The notes under the pieces are model-generated. The model was not told the origin of the DNA, searched no databases, and saw only the letters and a list, made by a program, of their open reading frames with translations. From NCBI RefSeq assembly GCF_958295425.1, contig NC_081136.1:14715381-14779380 (forward strand): a DNA stretch of 64,000 nucleotides. The letters are read 5' to 3'. Source of the stretch: Solea solea (lineage: Eukaryota > Chordata > Actinopteri > Pleuronectiformes > Soleidae). The translations under genes and the position numbers were made by a program. This document shows positions 22,845 to 32,946 of the stretch, piece after piece (positions within the stretch are counted from its first letter, which is position 1; each line of letters opens with the position of its first letter).

Positions 22845-23076
22845 AGGACTTTGTTTGACCAGTGTTTTATTGAATCAGTCTTGGCATTTTGTATTGTGGT
22901 GTGGTACAGTGGTCTTCCAAGGATCAGCAAGTGTAAGCTAACAAAGCTAGTAAACGTAGCATCTAAGGTGTTTGGGATACAGCTTCCACAGCTGCAATAT
23001 GATAAATGGGTCGAGGGTAAGGCTAACCAAATTTTGAATTGCCCTGATCAACCAATCTTTGGGGAGTTTAATTTGC
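22845..23076 (+). pseudogene. L2-type LINE reverse transcriptase C-terminal fragment
   Basis: The frame contains LFDQCFIESVLAFCIVVWY, then KLTKLVNVASKVFGIQLPQL, then a HPLH-like PDQPIFGEFNL. This is the order of the thumb/C-terminal part of fish L2/CR1-group retrotransposon ORF2 (an IESVL-x-F motif, a K-x-x-N/VV-x-x-ASK motif, then a polar tail). The catalytic FADD motif and endonuclease are absent, as expected of a 5'-truncated copy. The sequence downstream to about 23170, GTACTGTGCAATTGGATTCT and so on, fits a LINE 3' UTR. The group name is inferred from motifs. Confidence 0.6.
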
Positions 23077-23189
23077 ACCACGGTATGTTATTTCTTTATG
23101 TATTTATTCCTGTCCATGTTCATTATGACATATTTACCTGTGTACTGTGCAATTGGATTCTGTCATTGGTTTTGGGGGAAGGAGTGTCT

Positions 23190-23425
23190 CTATTAGAATT
23201 AGAATTTAATTAATCCCCTTAGGGAAAGTATTCTTCTGCATTTGACCCATCCTAGAATTAGGAGCAGAGGGCTGCCACACTGAGTAGCGCCCGGGGAGCA
23301 TTGGGGGTTGGGTACCTTGCTCAAGGGTACCCCAGGCCTTTTTGGGCAGGTGGGGATTGGAACCAGCGACCCTCCGGTTACAAGTAAAGTTCCCTTTCCA
23401 CTTGGCCACGGGCTGCTGTTGTGTG
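23190..23425. repeat. Common teleost interspersed repeat, unnamed
   Basis: After (TTAGAA)n sequence comes AATTAATCCCCTTAGGGAAA, CTGCATTTGACCCATCCTAG, GCCCGGGGAGCATTGGGGGT, TACCTTGCTCAAGGGTACCC and a TCCGGTTACAAG block. This combination is familiar as a widespread non-coding fish repeat, probably LINE-associated. A GATAAATAAAGGGAAACTTG tail near 23508 may be a separate LINE 3' end. Confidence 0.5.
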
Positions 23426-23531
23426 TACAATGTTGTTGGCATCTGGTGGTGCTTTTCTGTGTATGTGTCTAAGACATCCTGCTGCACCCTAAATATCCTT
23501 TTCTAAGGATAAATAAAGGGAAACTTGAACT

Positions 23532-23823
23532 TGAAACTTGCACAGTTCCCACTTCCCACCCCTGGGCTTTGACCCGGAAATGCCTGTACACAGAAGAAGA
23601 AAAACATGACCGTTTTGAGGATAATGGATGGTAGACAGACATAGAATGGTGCTCGACTTTGTTATCGAGTAGCCAACAGCTAAAGTTGTTTTGGTCCGTG
23701 ATATAATAGGACGAGCTGAAAGGTGGCATATTGCCACCTAGTGTAGTGGAGGTGGACACACTTTCAATAAATTGATTCCGTGCTGGCATACTGAGACAAG
23801 GACAGTTGTCCATTAAAATGGCA
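23532..23823 (+). repeat. Family E repeat, copy 1 (uninterrupted)
   Basis: Blocks TGACCCGGAAAT, GGATGGTAGACAGACATAGA, AGTAGCCAACAGCTAAA, TTGCCACCTAGTGTAGTGGA, and AAATTGATTCC followed by GACAAGGACAGT recur in order at 58852-59560. There they are split by about 400 extra bases. Class unknown. Confidence 0.55.
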
Positions 23824-24867
23824 TGCTAACCGCTGCATGGAGACGTACTGAATGTTTCTTTTCTTTTTTTGTCCCCAGGAGTCCAGGCTAAATATTTTAC
23901 AATCCATTTACAAAAGAGACAAAACAAATGTCTTGTTTTCTCCCCATTTTAGAGCAGTGCAATTATTAGCTATTTGGCCATTGCTTGATTCTAATTGGAA
24001 ACAGAGTGGCACTTTAGTGGCTGCATCCTGTCAGTGGATATGTCACTTGTAATGTATGGCATCACACCCACTCACTTGGAAATCACACTGAAGCTTAATA
24101 CTGAGCTTGTTTCCCACAAATCTCAGACTCGCTGGTCGTCGGATTTGCAGCTGTGAGTTCAAAAAACTGCCCGAGCGCTTCCTTTCTCGCTCGCTTTCTG
24201 TTCCGCTTATATCTGAACAAATGCTTTTAAGACCCTGGGAATGTAATTAAAATATGTTCATAGTTATTTTTCATTGATTTAAACTAATTCTCGGTGTGCA
24301 GAATAAAACAGTGCAGCAGGCAGCACGGAAAGCAGTCGGCTGAGGAAAGACAACATCAACGGAAAAGGCTCAGACACACATGCCCTTAAGATGAGTGATC
24401 TTTCACTGAATGCTGACACTTGCCAATTACAAACCGCCCACATCCCACTTGTTTTTAAGAGTAATTAGCCTGGCCCAGTGTGCATTCCAGGGAGGTCCTG
24501 GGAGATGAGAGAAATGTGCCACAGGTCAGCCAGCTCGGTGGAGGGTGGAGTGCTTAGAGAGCCCCTCTCCATTCCACGCTGCGCTCCAAATGTGTGGGCT
24601 GCAGTGAAGTGCAGTAAAAGAGTAAGGGTTCGGCACGCTTAACCCCCCCCGGGGTCAGCCATGATCATCATCAGACAAGAACCGTAAAGAAAAAAAAAAA
24701 AACATGCGTGCGCACCCACAGACACTAGATGGTCTTTCCTCATTCCTCTTTCACGTGTAGCAGCTGCATCATAGATATGACGATTGAGAGAGAGAGAGGG
24801 AGATGTGCAGTGTGCAGTCCAGTTATATTCAGATAACTTTATTCAGAGTGTAGTTGTAGTGAAATTA
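23824..24867. other. No gene recognised
   Basis: Repeat-poor sequence. 24060-24640 is more balanced in composition than its surroundings and includes TAATTA-type motifs, so it is a reasonable place to look for a conserved non-coding element. No coding signal is seen. Confidence 0.4.
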
Positions 24868-25110
24868 GGGCTGAAACAATTATTCGGTTAATTGATTATT
24901 AATCGATTACTAAATGAATCATCAAATATTTGGAGTGTTTTTTAATGAATCAAAACAAGTTTTCTGATTTTTCAGCTTCTTGATTGTGACTATTTTCTAA
25001 GTGAATCCTTTTGGTTTGTGGACAAAACAAGACATCTGAGAACATCATCATCATTTCCAGGTTTCAAAATACACCGATCAACGCTTTTCAACATTTTTTG
25101 GTGAAAGCAA
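24868..25110 (-). mobile_element. hAT-type MITE, truncated copy
   Basis: It begins AGGGCTGAAACAATTATTCG with ATTAATCGATTACTAAAT, then CTTTTGGTTTGTGGACAAAA and AGAACATCATCATCATTTCC. These match, in reverse, the complete element at 54423-54809. The right end is missing, so the copy is truncated. Confidence 0.65.
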
Positions 25111-25365
25111 CAAGGTGGGTGTCAGTTATCACTTCCAATGGAGAATTAGTGTGATTAGTTTTGTGCGTGAATATGTTGGTGGTTAGATAGAAAGTCAAGA
25201 ACTGTTTTGAACAAACAGGATCAAACTTTAATTCAAACGTAATGTGTTTCCGTGAAGATGCTGCCTTTCTCCCCCCAAAAAACTAATAGAAAATCAAACA
25301 TGCATTTAAAACCTATCGAACTCAAAGACTGCCAATGTGGAAATAAATGCATTCGCTCCAATTAA

Positions 25366-25400
25366 AGGCCCAGTGTGAAACATTTAGAAGGGTTTATTGG
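25366..25400. repeat. Family F MITE terminus
   Basis: GCCCAGTGTGAAACATTTAG is the reverse complement, with small differences, of the terminus at about 41005-41024 (CTAAATGTTACACACTGGAC). Only this end is recognisable here. Confidence 0.4.
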
Positions 25401-25519
25401 TGGTAATTGAATAAACTATGTGTTTGTACACACACACACACTGGACTCTCTCCGGTTTGCATACCGGCAGAACAAATCCACACGCCCACTTACCACTCTA
25501 CTTCACTTTTGGTGAGTCC

Positions 25520-25800
25520 AAAGTGGGAAGAGTGTCAAGATTCACTTTCACCTTGACACCCCACATCACTCAGCTGATTGGGAAGGCTCAGCAGAGGGCC
25601 GAGGACATTCAGAGCGTCACCAGCACTTCTCTGCCATTTCAACCACTGCACTATTGAGTCCATCCTCACTGGAGGGACGGCAACAACACACAGGCAGACC
25701 ATAGACGCCTGCTGAGAGTCATTTCAACTGCACAGCACATCACAGGAGTGGATTTTGACAAGTCCACTATACCTGCCTTTGTTGTAATGAATCTGGATCT
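25520..25800 (+). pseudogene. L2-type LINE ORF2 fragment, frameshifted
   Basis: Translation gives LTPHITQLIGKAQQR, then, in a shifted frame, CTIESILTGG, then LLRVISTAQHITGVD. This order (KAQQR-L, IES-LT, VV-TAQ-ITG) is characteristic of the C-terminal part of fish L2-group ORF2. At least two frameshifts and substitutions show it is long dead. It is separate from, and diverged relative to, the fragment at 22845. Confidence 0.6.
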
Positions 25801-25850
25801 GTATGCAAACCACATTTTGAATCTGGTTGAAAATGCATGGCACTGCATGC

Positions 25851-26627
25851 GGAGGGAAAAAAGGCAACTGTGCTTTTATGTTACGGTTTCCATGTGAATC
25901 ACGGAGAAAATATGTAACAGTGGAGCAGGTTTTATTTGCATAATGGAAAGACCGGTTTGATGGAATGTTTAATTTAATATTGGCATTTACAAACTGTCAC
26001 TAACTATGAAAATGCTTGAGCACAAAGAAACTAAACTTGACTGAGCCATGTACGCATTTGTGGGAAACATTTAGGTGAGAGGAGCAATTTCATGAAACAC
26101 AATCTGTGTCATTTGTCTGTTGATGTTCCTTTGCAAACACAAGAGAATGCACACAAACGGCAGAACAGAAAAAGGACACTTTGGGGTTAAAAGTTTATCA
26201 TGTTGCAGCATATTTTAGACTTGGATCATCCAGTTTTTTCCTAAAGTACATAAAGATATATTGATGCAATTTTTATGCAGCTTTATGCTAGGGTCAGATG
26301 ATGTGATATCCGCCTGATTGTAGCCTGACCTTGGGAGACAAAAGGCGTTGGCTGGGTTCAGAGACGATCAATAGGAATCGGGCAAGACAGTCAATCATTT
26401 GATCGAGTGTAGTGTGTCATAACAGACGAGAACTGATGCAGCATTTGTGATGCATCACAATGTCCTAACTGAAAGACTGAAACTTCCATGACAGGAGCAG
26501 AGTTGAGTCTCCAGTGACTTCATGCATTTATTTTAGTCCTTATAAGTATTTCTTAATATGTTGTACATATTTTACAGCAATTGAATACTTAATTACAAAA
26601 CTGCAAATTAAAAACCTATTTATTTAT
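25851..26627. other. No gene recognised
   Basis: Unique-looking A+T-rich sequence. Confidence 0.4.
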
Positions 26628-26695
26628 TTAAATTTATTGACATTTCATGACCCACCAGGGGGCAGCGGGACATATTTTGGGAATCACTGATGGAT
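26628..26695. repeat. Family D (hAT-like) terminal fragment
   Basis: GACCCACCAGGGGGCAGCGG, then TTTTGGGAATCACTG, matches the right end of the element at 32488-32946. It is the usual end of a fish repeat whose terminus resembles hAT CAGTGATTCCC. Confidence 0.5.
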
Positions 26696-26807
26696 TCTGT
26701 TTTTGTCTCTTTCCTGAAACACGACGGAAAACTATGACTCTATAATCACCAGATTATCACCAGTGGAACAGAACTACTCTATATTCTGAATCCATCATCA
26801 GAATGTT

Positions 26808-27175
26808 TTTTTTAATCCGTGGTGCATAACATAAATAAAATGTTCAACACATTCAAACCATTGTCACATGAGTTCACACAATGCTGATTAAGCCGATGAG
26901 CGCCACATGACTTCTCTTTGTGTTTCTCAGTATAGCCGTGTTTGGATCTCATGTTGCCCGGCAACATTCGTGCACTGCACACAGGAAGTGATTCCTTCAT
27001 GTGAAGACAGACAGAGGCAACAGCAGCATGCAGTGCTAATAAAGCGCTAACAAGTGGGAGTATGACTGAAAACACAAAACCTGGTCGTTCTGGAGTTCCT
27101 CCCTCAGTCTGATAGTATTGATAGACAGAGCTAATTTTCAGAGAAAGCAGCTATCCTTCCTGTTCCCGATGACTA
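26808..27175 (+). repeat. Family A repeat, copy 5
   Basis: It shares GTGGTGCATAACATAAATAA, TCACATGAGTTCACACAATG, CACTGCACACAGGAAGTGAT, AGACAGACAGAGGCAACAGC and TATGACTGAAAACACAAA with copy 1, in order, then CTCCCTCAGTCTGATAG. It is nearly as complete as copy 1 but lacks part of the middle. Confidence 0.6.
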
Positions 27176-27225
27176 AAAAAGGTGAAATACTGACATAAAA
27201 AAAAAAGACATCACGGCAGCATTAA

Positions 27226-27640
27226 CAATAAGTGCATTTACATGCATGTTAAAAGTCAGATTTTAGAAAGAAAATAATTAGGTTTTTCATGACAACATGT
27301 TAGTCTGACTAAAATCGAGCTAGTCTTAGTCGGACTAACATACCTGGATAAGGTTCATAGTCTGATTACTAGATTAGAGTCGGATGTGGTGTTCTGCGCA
27401 TGCACCAAAATTTACTCCCTAGCTTGTAGAGATACATTGCCACCAATGGAGGTGGAGTCAGATGTTCACAGCCAATAAATCGATATTTTCCTCCACATTT
27501 ATACTCAGACCTGGCAAGTTGTCAAATTGCCAGCCTTAGTCAGACTACAGCCTTAGTTTGATTACTTGTTACTTGTTTTTTGGAGTTTCCGAACTGAGGA
27601 CCAACAGTCGGAGTATAAGTGAGATGCTGACTCGAAACCA
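27226..27640. repeat. Probable MITE with TTAGTC-rich interior
   Basis: It starts near GTGCATTTACATGCATGTTA and contains many TTAGTC/GACTAA motifs in both orientations (27300-27345 and 27535-27560), which allow internal folding, and GTTCTGCGCATGCACC. This resembles a known fish miniature element opening with a TTTACATGCA motif. The right boundary is uncertain. Confidence 0.35.
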
Positions 27641-28763
27641 TTTTTGTACAATAACAACAACAACAGTTTATCTTTTGTTCTTGAGAGATGGGTTGCATGG
27701 CATAAGCATGTTTTCATTCTGGTGATGACCTTTATACTCACTGGATTCAGAGGGAATTCAGGGAAACTTGTCCAACTTCAGGAAACCTTGCATTTGTCTT
27801 GCGTTATAGGGTGAGAGGGTACATTAATCAAAAAAACTGGAGAAAAAGCACCTATGGCCTCAGCCCAGATAGTGTGACAGTACATACAGAGGATAGCAAC
27901 AGTGGCTGTGTGACTTGCCTGTGACCTCCTGTCATGGCATGATAAATACCTAGCTCTGGCTATGGTCGACTGCGATATAACTTTGGGACTGTGGGACACT
28001 GATGGGAGCTTTGTTTCTGCCTTACATGTGGCGCTAACTTCCTCTATTTGTCCCAGCTGACCCCTAATTTAACATATTTACTGCTTTTAAACATAACAGA
28101 TGGTGCCGTTGCTCTTGGACAAAGCAGGTCATGAAAATAAAATCCCAAGAAAAGACTCATTTTAAAACCCGAGGGTGTGATTTGGTTCTCCACAGAGAGA
28201 AAATACTCAACCTGCATGAGTTTGGTTCTTGAGATGTTTAAACTTAGCTCTTGTCTACTTGTCAAGGTAGCATTCAAACAACACACATATCCATGTGTGG
28301 GAGGGGAGAGAGAGACAGACACACATTAGCGATGTTGTGAGCAATTCTTAGTCACCCATCAGAGTGTGTCACGTCCAGTAATTGTTGTTTAATTAGCGGT
28401 GAAATGTTGTTTTCTGGTTTGACGGTTTACAGAGGGACGTCAGGAGGAAACCTATTCACTCTATCTACCTCTGAAAAACTAAGTGTGCTAATTAATGTTT
28501 TGTGGAAACATATTACTTGATAATAATAATAAAAAAAAAAATCATGTGTAATTGATGACTGTGACAAAATCCGGCCTCTTCTTGACAGAACAATGGGCTA
28601 TTCTGCTTCACACACATCCACTGCAGATGGGAGAAGAGTCACCCTCACATCAGTCTCTCTGCTCACAGACTGAGCAGGCATCAAAATGGTCATCACACAG
28701 AGAGGATCGCTCTTTCACTGTTCTTCCAGCCAGTGCACTCCACCCTCTTTATCTCTCCTTTTA

Positions 28764-28785
28764 TCTCTCTCTCTCTCTCTCTCTC
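28764..28785. repeat. (CT)11 microsatellite
   Basis: Uninterrupted dinucleotide run. Confidence 0.95.
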
Positions 28786-29007
28786 CCCACTTGCTTTATC
28801 AAGGCAGCGAAACCCCCTGGGAGGCTCTGATCTCCAGTGCACATCCTGAAGAATTAATGACTTCTAATGTACCAGTTAATGCAGAAAAGGCGGAACATCC
28901 ATCATAACTGACAATTTAATGGCGCTTTCATAGATGGGCCACTCACATCTCTCCTATTCTCCTTCACCCCCCACCCCCTCACCCCACCCCGCCACTTTCT
29001 GACTACC

Positions 29008-29010
<3 letters not shown>

Positions 29011-29042
<32 letters not shown>
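29011..29042. repeat. (CA)16 microsatellite
   Basis: Uninterrupted dinucleotide run. Confidence 0.97.
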
Positions 29043-29044
<2 letters not shown>

Positions 29045-29383
29045 TAACTCATATACAACACGTACATACAAGAGTAACATTATCCTCTTCATTGACTTCA
29101 TGTTTCTACAATTTCATAGCAAGGATTGACCACAACTCTTCAAGTATCTGTTCCTAATAAGACACATGTAAAACCTCAAGTAGGGAGCAGTGCATGAATA
29201 CAGGCATAAGTGGAGGACTGAGGGGCAAATTGCACGTACGCGGCGGAGGCATCAAGTGAAATGCTTCTCATTCACTTTGAATGGAGACGGGATCTGGGAG
29301 CTTCAATTTGCTTGTGTTCTGTACGTCAGAAGTTGAGAGGTATTCAAATTTCCATGAATGCCATTTTTAGCATTAAGCTCAAA

Positions 29384-29975
29384 CACAGAGTTCCCACAAC
29401 CTTGGTTGACATCAAATTCAAGGACTTTTCAAGGACTTTCCAGGAATAATTCCCTCAAATTAAAGGACTGAATGTGCCGACACAGATTAAGATGGGAGGG
29501 CAACTTGTAAGAGCCGCTTCTTCCATGGCGTCCACTTTATTGATTTGCAGCAAACTCTGCATCGGGCCATGTGATTGTCAGGCTTTGTAATTTTCTTTGG
29601 TGAGCGAGAGATCTTGGAATTTGCATTTCCCAGACATCACGTAATTTGCTATCTCTTTCTTAATGTGACTCACTCACTGTTGTAAAATGGAGTCAACGGC
29701 CGAGAGAAATAGTATACAGTGCCCACAACCCCCCCCCCCCTGTAATTATGACTCAAGGTTTGTTCTGCGTAGACCTAGTCTACGTAAATCAAGCAATGCA
29801 CAGCGCGTGAAACAGTAGGGAGACATTTACATTTACCTAAATATCAACTCAATTTGTTCTTGAAAAATTCAAGCACTTCCAATGACCCATGTCTATTCAT
29901 GGTAATTTTCAAAAACTTTCAAGGACTTTGAATTTCAGTAGTATTTCAAGGAGCCTTAGGAACCCTGCAAACAGT
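29384..29975. mobile_element. Non-autonomous hAT-like element
   Basis: The left end ACAGAGTTCCCACAACCTTG and the right end GGAGCCTTAGGAACCCTG form a CAGGGTTCC-type inverted terminus. Both subterminal regions carry ATTCAAGGACTTTTCAAGGA-like motifs (29410-29440; 29915-29935, plus AAATTCAAGCACTT near 29865). These are features of a very common fish hAT-like element. The interior has a C12 run (29729-29740) and no transposase. A GCTCAAAC octamer occurs just left of the element and about 18 bases right of it, which might be a displaced target duplication. Confidence 0.55.
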
Positions 29976-30051
29976 GCATTGCTCAAACAGTGCTCCACCA
30001 AGCATTTAAGTCATACGTACGTCGCAGACGGTGAAGAGTGGATGATAGATA

Positions 30052-30250
30052 GGCAAGTTATTTTTTGGTTGGTGTCGTGGTTACTACTCTTGCCTTTTCA
30101 GCAAGAAGACCCAGGTTTGCGACCCGGTCAGAACAAGGGCCTTTCTGCATGGAGTTTGCATGTTCTCCCGTGGGTTTTCTCCAGGTTCTCCGGTTTCCTC
30201 CCACAGCCCCAGAACATGCAATATGGGGATTAGGTAAATTGGACACTCTA
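30052..30250 (+). repeat. tRNA-derived SINE or L2-linked short element
   Basis: A degenerate tRNA-like head (GTCGTGGTTACTACTC, then CCCAGGTTTGCGACCC) is followed by TGCATGGAGTTTGCATGTTC, TGGGTTTTCTCCAGGTTCTC, then CGGTTTCCTCCCACAGCCC, and it ends near TAAATTGGACACTC. This head-plus-core order is well known for fish SINEs. It lies directly after the hAT-like element. Confidence 0.6.
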
Positions 30251-30253
30251 AAT

Positions 30254-30320
30254 CAGGGGTGTCAAACTCATTATTAGTTCAGGAGCCATATAAAGCAGTA
30301 GAAGATGGATAGACCTTCTG
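30254..30320. repeat. hAT (Charlie-like) MITE end fragment
   Basis: CAGGGGTGTCAAACTCATTA, then GTTCAGGAGCCATATA, matches the familiar terminus of a vertebrate hAT miniature element (CAGGGGTGTCAAACTCA). Only the end is present. Confidence 0.6.
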
Positions 30321-31929
30321 CACACTAACCCTAACATTTTCTCAATGACTCATGTCATGATGAACACTAAATCAGCTGACTGATCGTTATTTTTCTGCAT
30401 ATAATTTACGACTGGCTCCTGCTACCACCATGACCCCTTTAAACAATGAGTGGTAATGGATGGTCGGAGGATGGAATTAAGTTACTGTCACATTTTCCAA
30501 AACAGCACATTATTCTAATATGTTATCAGGAATGCCTTATTACTCCACGATGAACTCTTTATTACAAGAGAGGGAATCATTAGCTCATAAATGGTGCAGA
30601 CAAGAAAGAGTACAATTGTTGTAAAACATAATTTGGTAAACAAACTCAAAAACATTATGTTATTGGCACATACAGTAGATCGATAGACACAGAAATTTTA
30701 CCAGTCAAAAAAAGAGAGAAAAAATAGATGCACCTTTAAAAAACAACAATTTCACAAATCCAACTCAATGAATCACACTGGCACTACAATGTGTGATGTG
30801 AAAGTCTGCAGTTCATCTCATTGTCTTTCAGCTCATTGTTATGGTTTTAAAATCAGCAACTATATCAGTTACAGTCAATGTCAACGCTCTCATCATCAGA
30901 CAAGACTTGAAATAGATGCTAATGAGGCTTTGTGTCTGCTGGATAGAAAGATAGTTTTCACTAACTTCTGACCAAATAAGTCTGACAAAAGGGCTACTTA
31001 CTACTTTATAAATCCTTTATAAATAACGTACAAGTCTCCCTGAGTTTTCATTTGTCACATTATAAATACTTAAATACTACAAATGTGACACATCACAATA
31101 AATGTCATCTAACTATACAACTACTGTGAAGCACTTGCAGTTTCCCATCTTGAAATGTCAGACAAATGTGTAACTCGTAAATAGAAATTTCAGTCTCTCA
31201 TATATAATGATATGATCACAGACTCCTGGCTTGCCGACACATGCGATCTATGGAGCAGCACTATAAGCATGTTACATCTCCTGCCCGCACGGCTGCCAAG
31301 ATGTAGAAGTCACTTGGCTAGTGCAACATGGATTCTTCAAAATTGACTGCATCTTTGACTGATGCGGTGAACAAAAAGTAGGAAAAAAACCCATGATATT
31401 TGAAGCATTAAAGCCTTTGGGGGAAAAACAAATATCATGGGAAACATCCATGCACCCAGACAGAAAGAAATAATGATGAAAACATTTAACCTCACACTGA
31501 AACATGTGGACAGAGGATGTGCATGGATTTGCAGCCAGTCGCTGTAATACGTCTTACTGTCTCTGAACAGAGTGAGCGAGAACTGCTTGGCAGCCCAGCC
31601 TCGCCTCTTTGAATTGATGTAGAGGAGCAATATTCCCAAGAACAGCTTGCACGCGCAGCTAATGTCCCTTTCAACACGTCTAAAATTATGTTCAGAGGCC
31701 AGTCCAATCAATGGTATTGTCCAGTGATGGGAGACCGAGCCACCTTGTAGCCAAATGAGTCGGTGTTTCATAATGGTGAGCTAAATTAATCATTATTGCA
31801 ACACCTGACTTGGTCTTTGCAGGATTTATTCTGAGAATGGGATGAAAAGGAGGAGGAAGCAGACCGTTTTTACTCTGCTATTTCCAGATACCACAAATAT
31901 TAAGTGTAGAAGACAAGTGGCAAGGTTTT
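30321..31929. other. No gene recognised
   Basis: Unique-looking DNA. A 144-residue minus-strand frame at 31337-31771 has exon-like signals around its middle, but no recognised family and no consistent gene structure. Confidence 0.35.
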
Positions 31930-32135
31930 GAAACCACAAATTCAAATATCAGCCTCCTATTGGACGACTCCATTCATATGTCCACTCTTATGTACCATAC
32001 TTTATTGTCTACTTACCTCGACTGAAAAAAGACGAAGGCGATCGAGACCATTAACTCCCCAGGGAAAAAAAAGTTTCCTGATGTTATTAATCAAATTCCA
32101 TTCTTCTTTGTAACCAGCAGAGTCGCCACCTGGTG
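31930..32135 (+). repeat. Family C repeat, copy 2
   Basis: TCCTATTGGACGACTCCATT, then GAGACCATTAACTCCCCAGG, TTTCCTGATGTTATTAATCA, and GCAGAGTCGCCACCTGGTGG. The first blocks match 15880-16042. The last block is a familiar 3' end of this fish repeat. Class unknown. Confidence 0.55.
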
Positions 32136-32487
32136 GCAGTTCAACATAATCTTACTTCATTGGTGTCCTCGGGAGAAGCGGAAAGACTAAAGACTCAGTA
32201 TATCTGTTTGGTAAAGAACACACATTAGAAAGTTACACATGAAAAGTTACACATTATTTATGCAAGAAGCAAATCACAATAGAAATAGGGTTTTGAAGAA
32301 ATCTGATTATTGCTTTCACTCAAAAGACCATTAAGATTACTATCTTTAAATGAGAGAGCACTGAAAGTGGACTGTTTACGGGACAAACGAGAATGGGAAC
32401 CTATGTTGACAGAAAGGAAAAGTGTATTGTTTTAATATTCAGTGATTTATTATCAATGACATTCTAAATCCACAGATAACTAAAGCA

Positions 32488-32946
32488 GCCATTCCCAAAC
32501 TCTGGAACACAGAGGCACGATTTGAATTCTGAAATCATCAAATCCTTAAATTACAACTATGATCAGCACAGTTTTCCATTTCCACCTGCAAACCTCTCCA
32601 TCACAGAGGCACGCAATAAAGTATCCTGCATCAACTATGATTGCCCACAAATTACAAGAGAAATGTTCCGGTGTAAAAGTGAGGGGACAACACATCCACT
32701 GACATCTGTTATACGAGGTCCAAAGACGGTATATAAAAAAGGTCAAATAAAAAGGAGAATGACACTATTTAAACCTTATGACTTTGTTTTATTATTCATG
32801 ATTTCATTTTCAAGTTGATCGTAAATATTTCATGGCTCTGTGAGGGTTAGTTACAAAACAGAACATTGAGAATGATTTTATCTATTTGCTTCTAATGACC
32901 TTCACAGCCCACCAGAGGGCTGCACCCTGCACTTTTGGAATCACTG
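32488..32946. mobile_element. Family D hAT-like non-autonomous element
   Basis: The left end GCAGCCATTCCCAAACTCTG and the reverse complement of the right end, GCAGTGATTCCAAAAGTGCA, form a decayed inverted terminus typical of hAT elements that start CAGTG-TTCCCAAA. The flanking octamers do not match. No transposase is seen between them. Confidence 0.5.

Larger units (their letters stand above)
27641..29383. other. No gene; two dinucleotide microsatellites
   Basis: Unique-looking DNA with (CT)11 at 28764-28785 and (CA)16 at 29011-29042, the latter next to a C-rich tract at 28965-28990. Open frames across the CT run are low-complexity artefacts. Confidence 0.5.

Noticed and set aside
30052..30130. 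tRNA gene
   Set aside because: The tRNA-like head is degenerate and fused to a SINE/L2-type core, so it is a SINE rather than a functional tRNA gene.
31337..31771. 144-residue minus-strand frame with exon-like AG and GT flanks near 31683 and 31553
   Set aside because: The peptide is hydrophobic and not recognised, and A+T-rich DNA gives such frames by chance. I noted the splice-like signals but could not build a consistent gene.
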